This document shows, piece by piece, positions 1-6,976 of a stretch of 11,067 nt of DNA; position 1 is the first letter of the stretch, and the number at the start of each line of letters is the position of its first letter. Source of the stretch: Desulfotignum sp. (GTDB taxonomy: Bacteria; Desulfobacterota; Desulfobacteria; Desulfobacterales; Desulfobacteraceae); the NCBI GenBank assembly GCA_021737445.1, contig JAIPDY010000091.1:1-11067 (forward strand), written 5' to 3'. Under the pieces are notes generated by a model. That model was not told the origin of the DNA. It ran no database searches and was given only the letters and a program-made list of their open reading frames with translations. The position numbers were made by a program, and so were the translations under genes.

Positions 1-1
1 C

Positions 2-2623
2 AGCGATGGAAAAGGAGGAACAGCTACAGCAAGTGTGGTCATTCAGATTAATGATGGACCAGTGGCGGAAAATGATGAGGCAGTGACAGATGAAGACACC
101 CCGGTTGTCATAGATGTTCTGGCCAATGACACAGATGCGGATGGTGATTCCCTGGCTGTAGACAGTGTAACCCAGGGGGCATATGGTGAGGTATCCATAA
201 CCAGCGGCGGGAGTGATGTGACCTATACCCCTGACCCTGACTATAATGGTGAAGACAGTTTTACCTATATTGTCAGCGATGGGAACGGGGGAACAGCCGA
301 GGCAACGGTATATGTCATGGTAGAAGAAACTGATGAAGAAATTTGGGGAACCGATGGTGATGATACCTTATATGGTCTTAGCGGCGATGATACCATTTAC
401 GGCCTGGGCGGCGATGACAGGCTGTACGGTGATGACCCTGATGATCAAAATGTTGAAGGAAACGATGTTCTCTATGGCGGTTCAGGAGATGATACGCTGG
501 AAGGCGGTCCCGGCAGTGACCAGCTGGATGGCGGTGATGAAACATTGATTGATATTGCCACATACCAGAATGATCCACAAGGCATCTTCGTGACAATGGG
601 CAGTCCGGTATCTGTACAGGATGGATGGGGAGGAACTGATACACTCACAGACATAGAATACATCCGGGGGTCGGATTCTGGTGACAGTTTTTCAGGTGAT
701 GGCCGTGACATGGTATATGAAGGCGGAGGCGGCAATGATACCATTGATGGCGGCACCCAGGAATATGATGGCGGTGCAACAGTTTCCTATTGGAATGATC
801 CTGTAAATCCGGGAGATCCTGGAATCAGCGTTGATTTGAATGATGTGAATGAAGATGGATATGTTTGGGTGACCGACGGATATAGCGATACAGATCGATT
901 AAAACATATTACCGGTGTGGTGGGCTCTGCCGGCAATGATACTTTGACTGGTGTGGACAATGAATTTAATTTTTTTATGGGGCTGCAGGGAGATGACTTC
1001 ATTGACGGCGGTGCATTTTCCGGCAATGACCCGGACAACAGTGCCGGCTATTTGAAAGATCCGGCAGCAATTGTGGCACATGTCTATTATAATCTCACGA
1101 AAAGCAACCCTTTTGAGGGCTCCTATGTTGAGGATGGCTGGGGATATACGGACACCCTGGTCAACATAACCGGAATTGAGGGATCTGCCTATGATGATCA
1201 GATCACATTTGACATTTATGATCCTGATAATACATCTGATATCTGGTGGGATGTCTGGGGCATGGCAGGGGCGGATACCATTACCGGGACATCAGGAGAG
1301 AATGTTACGGCCTCGTATGAGGATGACCCGTCCGGAGTGAATGTGGATTTATCCACCGGCACAGCTGTTGACGGCTGGGGCGATACAGACACTCTAATAG
1401 ACATCCAGGGCGTTGACGGCTCTGAATTTAATGATACCATTAAAGGAAACAGTTTTGATAATTATCTTGAAGGTGAAGAGGGCGATGATCTGATTGAGGG
1501 GATTGGCGGCGATAACTTTCTTGAAGGCGGTCCGGGCAATGATACGCTGACAGGCGGTGCCGGGTCTGATTTTTTTGAACCGGGCACGGGAAACGACTCT
1601 GTTTCAGGAGGCGGAGACTGGGACCATGTGAGCTACAGCTGGATTGATGATGAAACGTTTAACGGCGTAACCATTGATCTGGCCTCAGGGACAGCTACTG
1701 GCAGGGATTCATATGGAGATTTGCTTTTTACAGATACCCTCGCCGGTATTGAGGGCGCAACCGGCTCTGAGTATGATGATAACATCACTGGTAATATGGA
1801 GGATAATTATTTTGGCGGCACTGAAGGCAATGACTCTCTGGACGGTGGAGACGGCTGGGACCATGTGTCATATGAGTGGATAGATTCTGATAGCTTTTAT
1901 GGCATTGATATTGATCTGGCCTCAGGGACAGCTACTGGCAGGGATTCATATGGAGATTTGCTTTTTACAGATACCCTCACCAGTATTGAGGGAATAACCG
2001 GTTCTGAATATGATGATACGATTCAGGGTGGTTCTCCCACTGAATACCTCTCAGGCGGGCACGGCAATGACCAGATTACCGGAGGAGAGGGAGATGAGTT
2101 CCTTGATGGTGGAGCGGGAAATGATACCCTTACAGGCGGGCCGGGATGGGATATGCTGCAAGGCGGCGATGGAAGCGATACCTTTGTTTTTACCCACAGC
2201 CAAAGTACAGATACAATTGAAGATTTTCAGGTGACATCTGATGTTATCAGGTTCCAGGAAACCGAGCTGGGGTTCAGCGCGGATGGCGGATATGCATTTT
2301 ATACTGCTTCTTCAGAAGATCAGCATTCACCATTGGATAAACAGATTATGGGGGTGACCGACACTGTATCAGACTGGGCAGATGCCGCAGACGCTCTGAA
2401 TAATGTATTGAACGGTTATGGAAGTGGAGATGATGATGATACCTATTTTGTTCTGAGCAACGGTACAGATGCCCGGGTCTATTACTGGGATGGTGATGCC
2501 GACAGTTCAGGAACGCTGGATGACAGTGAACTGGTTCATCTTGCAGATTTGAATGGCGTTACTGACGGTGATATCGGATCAATGACAGCAAGTAATTTTG
2601 AGATTGATCAGACCCCAGTGTAG
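2..2623 (+). CDS. RTX-family type I-secreted large surface protein/adhesin, C-terminal part (5' end outside window)
   Basis: Predicted secreted or surface-attached calcium-binding protein. The frame is open to the left edge, and the GTG at 35 is an internal Val: the codons before it read SDGKGGTATAS, the usual end of a preceding Ig/cadherin-like repeat, so this gene is 5'-truncated. Domains in order: one Big_9/cadherin-like domain (about 59-330; DEDTP, DVLANDTDADGD, YTPDPDYNGEDSFTY); RTX nonapeptides of GGxGxDxLx type (about 347-540); six diverged copies of a module of about 80 residues (about 541-2091) with cores such as DGWGGTDTL (620), DGWGYTDTL (1133) and DGWGDTDTL (1370); further RTX repeats (about 2050-2180); and a C-terminal region (TFVFTHSQSTDTIEDF onward) like those of type I secretion substrates. 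The protein is rich in Asp/Gly, has very few Lys/Arg, and I see no Cys. An EF-hand-like loop lies at 2495-2530. The export genes lie convergently just downstream. Adhesin is the best guess. No enzymatic domain is visible, but one could lie upstream. Confidence 0.9.
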   Translation, partial: SDGKGGTATASVVIQINDGPVAENDEAVTDEDTPVVIDVLANDTDADGDSLAVDSVTQGAYGEVSITSGGSDVTYTPDPDYNGEDSFTYIVSDGNGGTAEATVYVMVEETDEEIWGTDGDDTLYGLSGDDTIYGLGGDDRLYGDDPDDQNVEGNDVLYGGSGDDTLEGGPGSDQLDGGDETLIDIATYQNDPQGIFVTMGSPVSVQDGWGGTDTLTDIEYIRGSDSGDSFSGDGRDMVYEGGGGNDTIDGGTQEYDGGATVSYWNDPVNPGDPGISVDLNDVNEDGYVWVTDGYSDTDRLKHITGVVGSAGNDTLTGVDNEFNFFMGLQGDDFIDGGAFSGNDPDNSAGYLKDPAAIVAHVYYNLTKSNPFEGSYVEDGWGYTDTLVNITGIEGSAYDDQITFDIYDPDNTSDIWWDVWGMAGADTITGTSGENVTASYEDDPSGVNVDLSTGTAVDGWGDTDTLIDIQGVDGSEFNDTIKGNSFDNYLEGEEGDDLIEGIGGDNFLEGGPGNDTLTGGAGSDFFEPGTGNDSVSGGGDWDHVSYSWIDDETFNGVTIDLASGTATGRDSYGDLLFTDTLAGIEGATGSEYDDNITGNMEDNYFGGTEGNDSLDGGDGWDHVSYEWIDSDSFYGIDIDLASGTATGRDSYGDLLFTDTLTSIEGITGSEYDDTIQGGSPTEYLSGGHGNDQITGGEGDEFLDGGAGNDTLTGGPGWDMLQGGDGSDTFVFTHSQSTDTIEDFQVTSDVIRFQETELGFSADGGYAFYTASSEDQHSPLDKQIMGVTDTVSDWADAADALNNVLNGYGSGDDDDTYFVLSNGTDARVYYWDGDADSSGTLDDSELVHLADLNGVTDGDIGSMTASNFEIDQTPV
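1673..1741 (+). repeat. 69-bp perfect direct repeat, copy 1
   Basis: This copy starts with attgatctggcctcaggg and ends with tttacagataccctc. It is identical base for base to 1910-1978, at a distance of 237 bp. It encodes 23 identical residues running from IDLASG to TDTL, with no synonymous differences. The flanking codons differ between the two units. Confidence 0.95.
1910..1978 (+). repeat. 69-bp perfect direct repeat, copy 2
   Basis: Second copy of the repeat at 1673-1741. Identity stops at once on both sides: 1672 is c against t at 1909, and 1742 is g against a at 1979. The conserved block therefore has sharp edges inside a more diverged tandem unit. Confidence 0.95.
2495..2530 (+). other. 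EF-hand-like calcium-binding loop in the RTX C terminus
   Basis: The twelve codons read DADSSGTLDDSE, which fits the DxDxSGxLxxxE spacing of an EF-hand or dockerin-type loop. It lies after YYWDG, where many RTX C termini carry a YYDADGxG-type segment, so it may be a variant of that segment. The match to the loop is visible; calcium binding is inferred. Confidence 0.45.
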
Positions 2624-2635
2624 GTAAAATATTAT

Positions 2636-2646
2636 GGTGATTCACC
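2636..2646. terminator. Weak candidate bidirectional terminator between convergent genes
   Basis: The 34 nt between the RTX stop (2623) and the glycosyltransferase stop (2658) contain GGTGATTCACC, able to form a stem of only 4-5 bp. On the minus strand the stem is followed by an AT-rich stretch (ataatatttta). On the plus strand it is followed only by gggatttaaa. No strong GC stem with a T-run is visible, so this is a tentative call. Confidence 0.2.
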
Positions 2647-2657
2647 GGGATTTAAAC

Positions 2658-3896
2658 TCAACCAAACAGATTGTGCTGATCTGATGCAGCTGTCAGTTGG
2701 TTTATCAGATGCAGTTGCCTGGGAAGCATGTTGTTCAGGTTGTATTTTTCCAGAATGGTTTTGCGGGCATTTTTTTTGATGGTTTTCATAAAAGAGGGAT
2801 AGTCAAGGCAGGCCACCACTTTTCGGGCGATCTGTTCAGGAGAAAAAAGATCGGTCAGAATGCCGTTTACCCCGTCATGAATGACCTCTCTTACCGGCGG
2901 GGTATCAGATGCCACCACCAGGCATCCGCATGACATGGCTTCCAGCATTGACCAGGACAGCACAAACGGGACTGTCAGGTAAACATGGACCGATGATGCC
3001 TGAAGTATCTCAAGGTAATGGCGGTATGGCAAAGGATCAACAAAATGAACCCGGTGAGGATCCAATCGGATTTTTTTTGTCATCAGGGTTTTATAGGTCT
3101 GGCCTTCGGGAAGCGGAGGCCCGTAACAGACCCTGTCTTCACCCACAATGACAACATGGGCATCCGGCCGTTTTTCAAGGATATTGGGGATGGCCTCAAT
3201 AAACTGGGGAAAGCCCCGGTAAGGTTCAAACCCCCGGGCGGTATATGTTACAATTTCCCTGGCAAAGGACAGGTCCAGGGTGGGGATATGTAATTTTCTG
3301 TCAGGCGTCGGTGTAAAGAATTCAGGGTTGATACCGTCATGGATCACGCTCAGTTTATGGTGAAACTCTTTTGGAAACCGGGTTTTCTGCCACCAGGTCG
3401 GACAAAGACCGTGATCGCATGCAGCAAGATCATTGAGAATGGAAAGGTTCTTATTTCGTATCCTGATTCTGATCTCCGGATCAGGCATGATTTTTTTTTC
3501 AAAAGCAACATCAGCGCCCACGGCATGGTAAAACCATTCAAAATATCCCAGAAAAGGGGTTTGGGGGAAAATATCTTTGACATACATTGTTGTGCCCCAT
3601 CCGGAGTGACCGCAGATGAGGTCCGGAATAAATTTCTGGTGCTTCAGTCTTTGAAGGATTTTCGCAATCGCCCGCCCGTTGGAATCTGTTCTGGAAAAAT
3701 GGGTCAGAGCATCTGATTGCTGGTGGTCAGGTACAGGATCTTGTTTGAAAACAATTTTTTTTACCCCTGGTATTTTCCATTCCGGCCGGGGATTGGTTGT
3801 GATGAAAATAACATTGTTTTCAGGGTCTTTGCCCAGAAAAGCGGCCATGTGCCGGAATTGTGCCGGAAAATTGGGGTGAATAAAAATATACTGCAT
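2658..3896 (-). CDS. Glycosyltransferase family 4 (GT-B fold), last gene of the type I secretion run
   Basis: Predicted cytoplasmic retaining glycosyltransferase of 412 aa that moves a sugar from an activated donor to an unidentified acceptor. The N terminus reads IFIHPNFPAQFRHMAAFL (residues 4-21), typical of the PF12000-like subgroup of GT4 enzymes. The C-terminal donor domain has FEPYRGFPQFIEAIP (223-237) and SWSMLEAMSCG around E319, followed by DTPPVREVIHDGVNG. The first Glu of the classical EX7E motif is absent (PFVLSWSMLE); from memory of this subgroup PFVLSWS is usual there. No signal peptide or membrane segment is visible. The ATG at 3896 lies 6 nt after the adaptor's stop, with AGGAA at 3909-3913 as a distant possible ribosome site, so translation may be coupled. 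Its place suggests the adhesin or a surface glycan as the target, but the acceptor cannot be read from the sequence. Confidence 0.88.
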   Translation of the reverse strand: MQYIFIHPNFPAQFRHMAAFLGKDPENNVIFITTNPRPEWKIPGVKKIVFKQDPVPDHQQSDALTHFSRTDSNGRAIAKILQRLKHQKFIPDLICGHSGWGTTMYVKDIFPQTPFLGYFEWFYHAVGADVAFEKKIMPDPEIRIRIRNKNLSILNDLAACDHGLCPTWWQKTRFPKEFHHKLSVIHDGINPEFFTPTPDRKLHIPTLDLSFAREIVTYTARGFEPYRGFPQFIEAIPNILEKRPDAHVVIVGEDRVCYGPPLPEGQTYKTLMTKKIRLDPHRVHFVDPLPYRHYLEILQASSVHVYLTVPFVLSWSMLEAMSCGCLVVASDTPPVREVIHDGVNGILTDLFSPEQIARKVVACLDYPSFMKTIKKNARKTILEKYNLNNMLPRQLHLINQLTAASDQHNLFG

Positions 3897-3902
3897 TACA
3901 GA

Positions 3903-5204
3903 TCAGCGTTCCTGAAGGGAAAAACTCAAGGTGTTGATAAAGGGATCCACAAGATACTCAAAAACGGTTCGTTTTCCAATGTGAATATATGCCAGAAGCA
4001 CCATGCCTGGATAGAGCCTGTATTCTTGATCATCAGCTGAAAAATAGCTTTTTTCAGACTCGATCCTGACATTGTAAAATGTTTGTCCCTGAGGATCAGT
4101 GAATGTATCCGGGCTGACATTGATCACTTTTCCTTCAATTTTATTGAATTTTCTGGCATCTCTGCTGGGCAGCTGAAGAAAAACCAGCTGATCTTTTTTT
4201 ATATATCCGATATCTGATATATCCAGGTGGGCTTCAATGATCAGTTTTTCCTCTGAGGGGACAATGTCCACAATGGTATCCCCGGGTTTGACAACGCCGC
4301 CTCTGGTTACCACATATAATTTTTTTACAACCCCATTGATGGGCGACCGGATGATGGTTCTGTCAAGATTGTCTTTAAATTTCTTCAGCCTGGCAGAGAG
4401 CTCTTTAAGTTCCTGGGTGGCTTCTTTCAACCGTTCTGATGTTTTTTCCTTGAATTCAGACAGGGTCTCTTCCAGGTTTTCCTGGCTTTCCTTCAAGGCG
4501 TGTCTGGCCTCTGTCAATGCAGAACGGTCACCTGCGATCTCTCCCTGGATCTCTTTTACCTGGCGCATGATATTGATATGTTTGAACCGGGTTGTTAAAT
4601 TGTCCTTGTACAGATCTTCGCTTAAAGCCAGTTCTTCTTCAAGAAGGGGGAGACGTTCAAGTTTGTTTGACAGCCGGGATTGAATGGACTTGATTCTTTG
4701 TTCCCGCTGGTGGATCACTGTTTGCAGTTTATTGACGGTATTTTGCCGGTTTTGTTTTTGTATGTCAAAAAGCAACTTTGCTTCCTTGACAAGGACTGGA
4801 AGCTGTTTTTTTATGTCAGGCGGGAAAACCGGTTCTTTTTTTTCATGCAGCTGTGCTTCATACCGGTATACATCCACTTTCAGGGCATCAATACGCATCT
4901 GTATCTCTTCAAGGCTGGCTCCGCTGCGGATCTGTTCCAGTTCAACCAGGGGCTGGCCCGCTGACACTGCATCCCCTTCTTTTACCTTGATGCCGTGAAC
5001 GATACCCCCTTCAAAGTGCTGGATATGTTTGATCTTACCGCTGGGTACCACCTTGCCCTGGGCTATGCTTACGATATCAAGGGTGCCGATATAGGACCAG
5101 GCGACAAATGCCGCACACATGAATATAAGCAGCACAAAAAACAGGTGAGTGGTTCTGGAAACCATGAAGGTTTCATTTAAATGCTGCATGTTGCCTGGTT
5201 TCAT
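3903..5204 (-). CDS. HlyD-family type I secretion membrane fusion (adaptor) protein
   Basis: Inner-membrane-anchored periplasmic adaptor of 433 aa that links the ABC exporter to the TolC channel. A short cytoplasmic N terminus is followed by one transmembrane helix (about residues 20-41, LFFVLLIFMCAAFVAWSYIG). Then come the first lipoyl half (HFEGGIVHGIKVKEGD, E65-G67), a long Lys/Glu/Gln-rich coiled coil (about 92-280), the second lipoyl half (IRSPINGVVKKLYV from I285) and a beta-barrel with the conserved-style end YPGMVLLAYIHIGKRTVFEYLVDPF. Length and order are normal for HlyD/LapC-type proteins. The start overlaps the ABC stop as ATGA (5201-5204), implying translational coupling. Met6 at 5189 is an alternative start, preceded closely by AGG. 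The absence of an N-terminal signal peptide and the single TM anchor fit the family. Confidence 0.93.
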   Translation of the reverse strand: MKPGNMQHLNETFMVSRTTHLFFVLLIFMCAAFVAWSYIGTLDIVSIAQGKVVPSGKIKHIQHFEGGIVHGIKVKEGDAVSAGQPLVELEQIRSGASLEEIQMRIDALKVDVYRYEAQLHEKKEPVFPPDIKKQLPVLVKEAKLLFDIQKQNRQNTVNKLQTVIHQREQRIKSIQSRLSNKLERLPLLEEELALSEDLYKDNLTTRFKHINIMRQVKEIQGEIAGDRSALTEARHALKESQENLEETLSEFKEKTSERLKEATQELKELSARLKKFKDNLDRTIIRSPINGVVKKLYVVTRGGVVKPGDTIVDIVPSEEKLIIEAHLDISDIGYIKKDQLVFLQLPSRDARKFNKIEGKVINVSPDTFTDPQGQTFYNVRIESEKSYFSADDQEYRLYPGMVLLAYIHIGKRTVFEYLVDPFINTLSFSLQER

Positions 5205-6880
5205 AACAGATGTGGTTTTTCCCGGCTGGGTATGATTTTTTTTGTCAGTTCCGGAACCGGTTTTTTGTCAAGATTCAGAATCATGGAAGCGCCTTTCAAA
5301 ATTTTTGGGTCATTTGAAAACACAACAATTGTCCTGCCGGATTTGACAAGCGTGTTCATAACAGCATAAACAGCATCGGTTCCTTTTTTGTCCATGGCCT
5401 CAGTGGGTTCGTCAAACACCACCAGGTTGCCGTTACCTGCAAGTCCCCTGGCAAGGGATAATCGGCGGCGGATCCCCGGGGGAAAATTTTTTTCATTATC
5501 TGAGACAAGCGTATCAAGGCCATGAGGGGTTTTATCCAGAAATAATTTCAGATCAGCTGTCCTGATAATGTCGTTTAACCTGGCATCATCCAGGTCAGGA
5601 TTCAGCAGCAGGATATTGTCTTTGATGGAGCCGTTTATAAACTCGGGTTCCTGGGGCAGATAAATAATTTGTTTCCGCCACCAGGCAGGGGCCAGCTGGA
5701 GCAGGTTGACCCCGTCTGCCAGAATTTTGCCCCGCCTGGGTTCCAGAAGATTTATAAGCAGTTTTGCCAGGGTGGTTTTGCCGGCCCCGTTTTCTCCGGA
5801 TACAGCCAGGACATTACCGGGTTTCAGGGTGAGGTTGACCGATTCAAACACAGGACCACTGGTGTTGGGATAATAAAAATACAGGTCCTGACATGCAAGA
5901 TGTCCCTGATAAGTGGTCAGTGCAGAACCAAAAGCAGGTTCCAGTGGCATTTTTTTAACCGCTGTCAGGTTGCTGAAGGACTGTTTTGCTTTTCTCAGAA
6001 GGAAAAAGGTCTGCACAAGTCGTGTGGTATTTTGATAGGCTCTTCCGGAAAGAATATTGGCACCGATCAGGGCGCCGACAGATAACTCTCCCTGGACCAC
6101 CAAAACAGCACCGGTCGCATAAATACACACACTGGTAAATGCACTGCCGGAAATGGTCATGGTCTGGGACAACTCTTTGTAGTTGGAGAGCCTGTTTTTT
6201 AATGTACTGATCTCCGATAGTTGGGGCCCCCATTTACTGAAAAGAAAGGATCCGGCACAAAACGCCCGGACGGTTTCCAGGGCATTGACAGCAGAAACGG
6301 TCAGCCCCCGGTGTTCGGAAAGAACGGTTACAAGCCGGTCACTGGTTTTTTGGGATCGTAAAATGGTCACCCACCCCAGAAAAAGGGCCATGACGATGCC
6401 TGCCAGAGAGATGCCTGCCAGAAGCGGATTCAACAGATAAATGACAATTATCAGAAGCAGAGAAAAAGGGGCGTCAAGTACGGTATTCATGTTCTGGGCG
6501 TCATAGGTTTGCTGGATGATCCCGATATCATTCATGACATCTTGAATCCGCGGTTTTGAAAATGACTGCAGGGGTTCAGATTTTGCTTTGCTGATGATGG
6601 TTAACAGGTCCTTGGAAAGCCTGTCATTGGGTTCATGATTCACATCTGTCGCCATTTTTGTCCTGATGATCCGGAAACAGAACTGGAGCAGAATGGCTGT
6701 CAGCATACCGGCTGTAAGGGTTATCAGGGTACCGTGGAATCCATAACTGACATATCTGTTTAATATCTGGATCACATACAGCGGCATTGCCAGGGTCAGC
6801 ATGGTGATCAGGAATGTTGAAACAAGAATTTCACATGCTAATACCGGTCTGTAAAACAAACGTCTGAAAATTTCTTTCAT
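5201..6880 (-). CDS. Type I secretion ABC transporter (permease-ATPase fusion) with degenerate signature and H-loop
   Basis: Inner-membrane exporter half-transporter of 559 aa, expected to work as a dimer. It has an N-terminal transmembrane domain (about residues 14-300; hydrophobic stretches near 15-40, 50-75, 132-170 and 237-270) and a C-terminal nucleotide-binding domain. There is no N-terminal C39 or C39-like domain, which explains why it is shorter than the roughly 700-residue HlyB/LapB proteins. Visible motifs are Walker A GENGAGKTT (G362-T370, K368), Q-loop LPQEPEF, Walker B LVVFDEP with D490 and E491, and D-loop EAMD. Two motifs are abnormal: the signature is FPPGI (466-470) before RRRLSLARGL, and the H-loop position is N523 (VVFSNDP) instead of His. 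The ATG at 6880 is the first possible start after an in-frame TAA, yet it is preceded by tttttctccc with no Shine-Dalgarno sequence. The N-terminal sequence fits its family, so the start is probably right. Confidence 0.92.
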   Translation of the reverse strand: MKEIFRRLFYRPVLACEILVSTFLITMLTLAMPLYVIQILNRYVSYGFHGTLITLTAGMLTAILLQFCFRIIRTKMATDVNHEPNDRLSKDLLTIISKAKSEPLQSFSKPRIQDVMNDIGIIQQTYDAQNMNTVLDAPFSLLLIIVIYLLNPLLAGISLAGIVMALFLGWVTILRSQKTSDRLVTVLSEHRGLTVSAVNALETVRAFCAGSFLFSKWGPQLSEISTLKNRLSNYKELSQTMTISGSAFTSVCIYATGAVLVVQGELSVGALIGANILSGRAYQNTTRLVQTFFLLRKAKQSFSNLTAVKKMPLEPAFGSALTTYQGHLACQDLYFYYPNTSGPVFESVNLTLKPGNVLAVSGENGAGKTTLAKLLINLLEPRRGKILADGVNLLQLAPAWWRKQIIYLPQEPEFINGSIKDNILLLNPDLDDARLNDIIRTADLKLFLDKTPHGLDTLVSDNEKNFPPGIRRRLSLARGLAGNGNLVVFDEPTEAMDKKGTDAVYAVMNTLVKSGRTIVVFSNDPKILKGASMILNLDKKPVPELTKKIIPSREKPHLL

Positions 6881-6976
6881 GGGAGAAAAAGCGGCATACT
6901 GGTATTACCATTCACACTGATATGTTAATCATAAAATAACGTCCGGTTCGACATCCCGTTTTTTACCCGGCCAGGG
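6881..6976 (-). other. 96-nt spacer between tolC and the ABC gene
   Basis: The spacer between the stop of the TolC-like gene and the ABC start holds no coding sequence I can support. It is AT-rich in its middle (gttattttatgattaacata on the minus strand) and could hold a weak internal promoter or a processing site. No convincing terminator or ribosome binding site is visible. It makes tolC the most loosely attached member of the run. Confidence 0.4.

Larger units (their letters stand above)
1618..2091 (+). repeat. Two tandem 237-bp units inside the RTX gene
   Basis: Unit A covers 1618-1854 and unit B 1855-2091, each 79 codons. Both begin with the same 13 bases, ctgggaccatgtg. The first 58 residues from DHVSY match at 45 positions without gaps. 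Each unit consists of a DHVSY-to-TDTL segment, an IEG..GSEYDD segment and one RTX-like GGxxGND stretch. These are the two closest relatives among the six modules of the protein, so they probably arose by the most recent in-frame duplication. Confidence 0.85.

Noticed and set aside
35..37. GTG at 35 as the start of the RTX gene
   Set aside because: The frame is open to the left edge and the preceding codons encode the canonical end of another Ig/cadherin-like repeat, so this GTG is internal.
347..2180. Regular repeats as a CRISPR array or tandem non-coding repeat
   Set aside because: The repetition is explained by codons for RTX nonapeptides and the 80-residue module in one unbroken frame. 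Unit sequences are diverged and there are no spacers.
3339..3716. 125-codon plus-strand frame, antisense to the glycosyltransferase
   Set aside because: The opposite strand carries conserved GT4 motifs, and this frame has no ribosome site or recognisable protein features.
2658..3896. Missing first Glu of the EX7E motif as a sign of an inactive glycosyltransferase
   Set aside because: The PFVLSWSMLEAM form appears to be usual in this GT4 subgroup as I recall it, so it does not by itself suggest loss of activity.
4237..4683. 148-codon plus-strand frame, antisense to the adaptor gene
   Set aside because: It lies wholly opposite the coiled-coil and lipoyl region of a clear HlyD-family gene. The translation is Ser/Arg-rich without domain features, as expected of a shadow frame.
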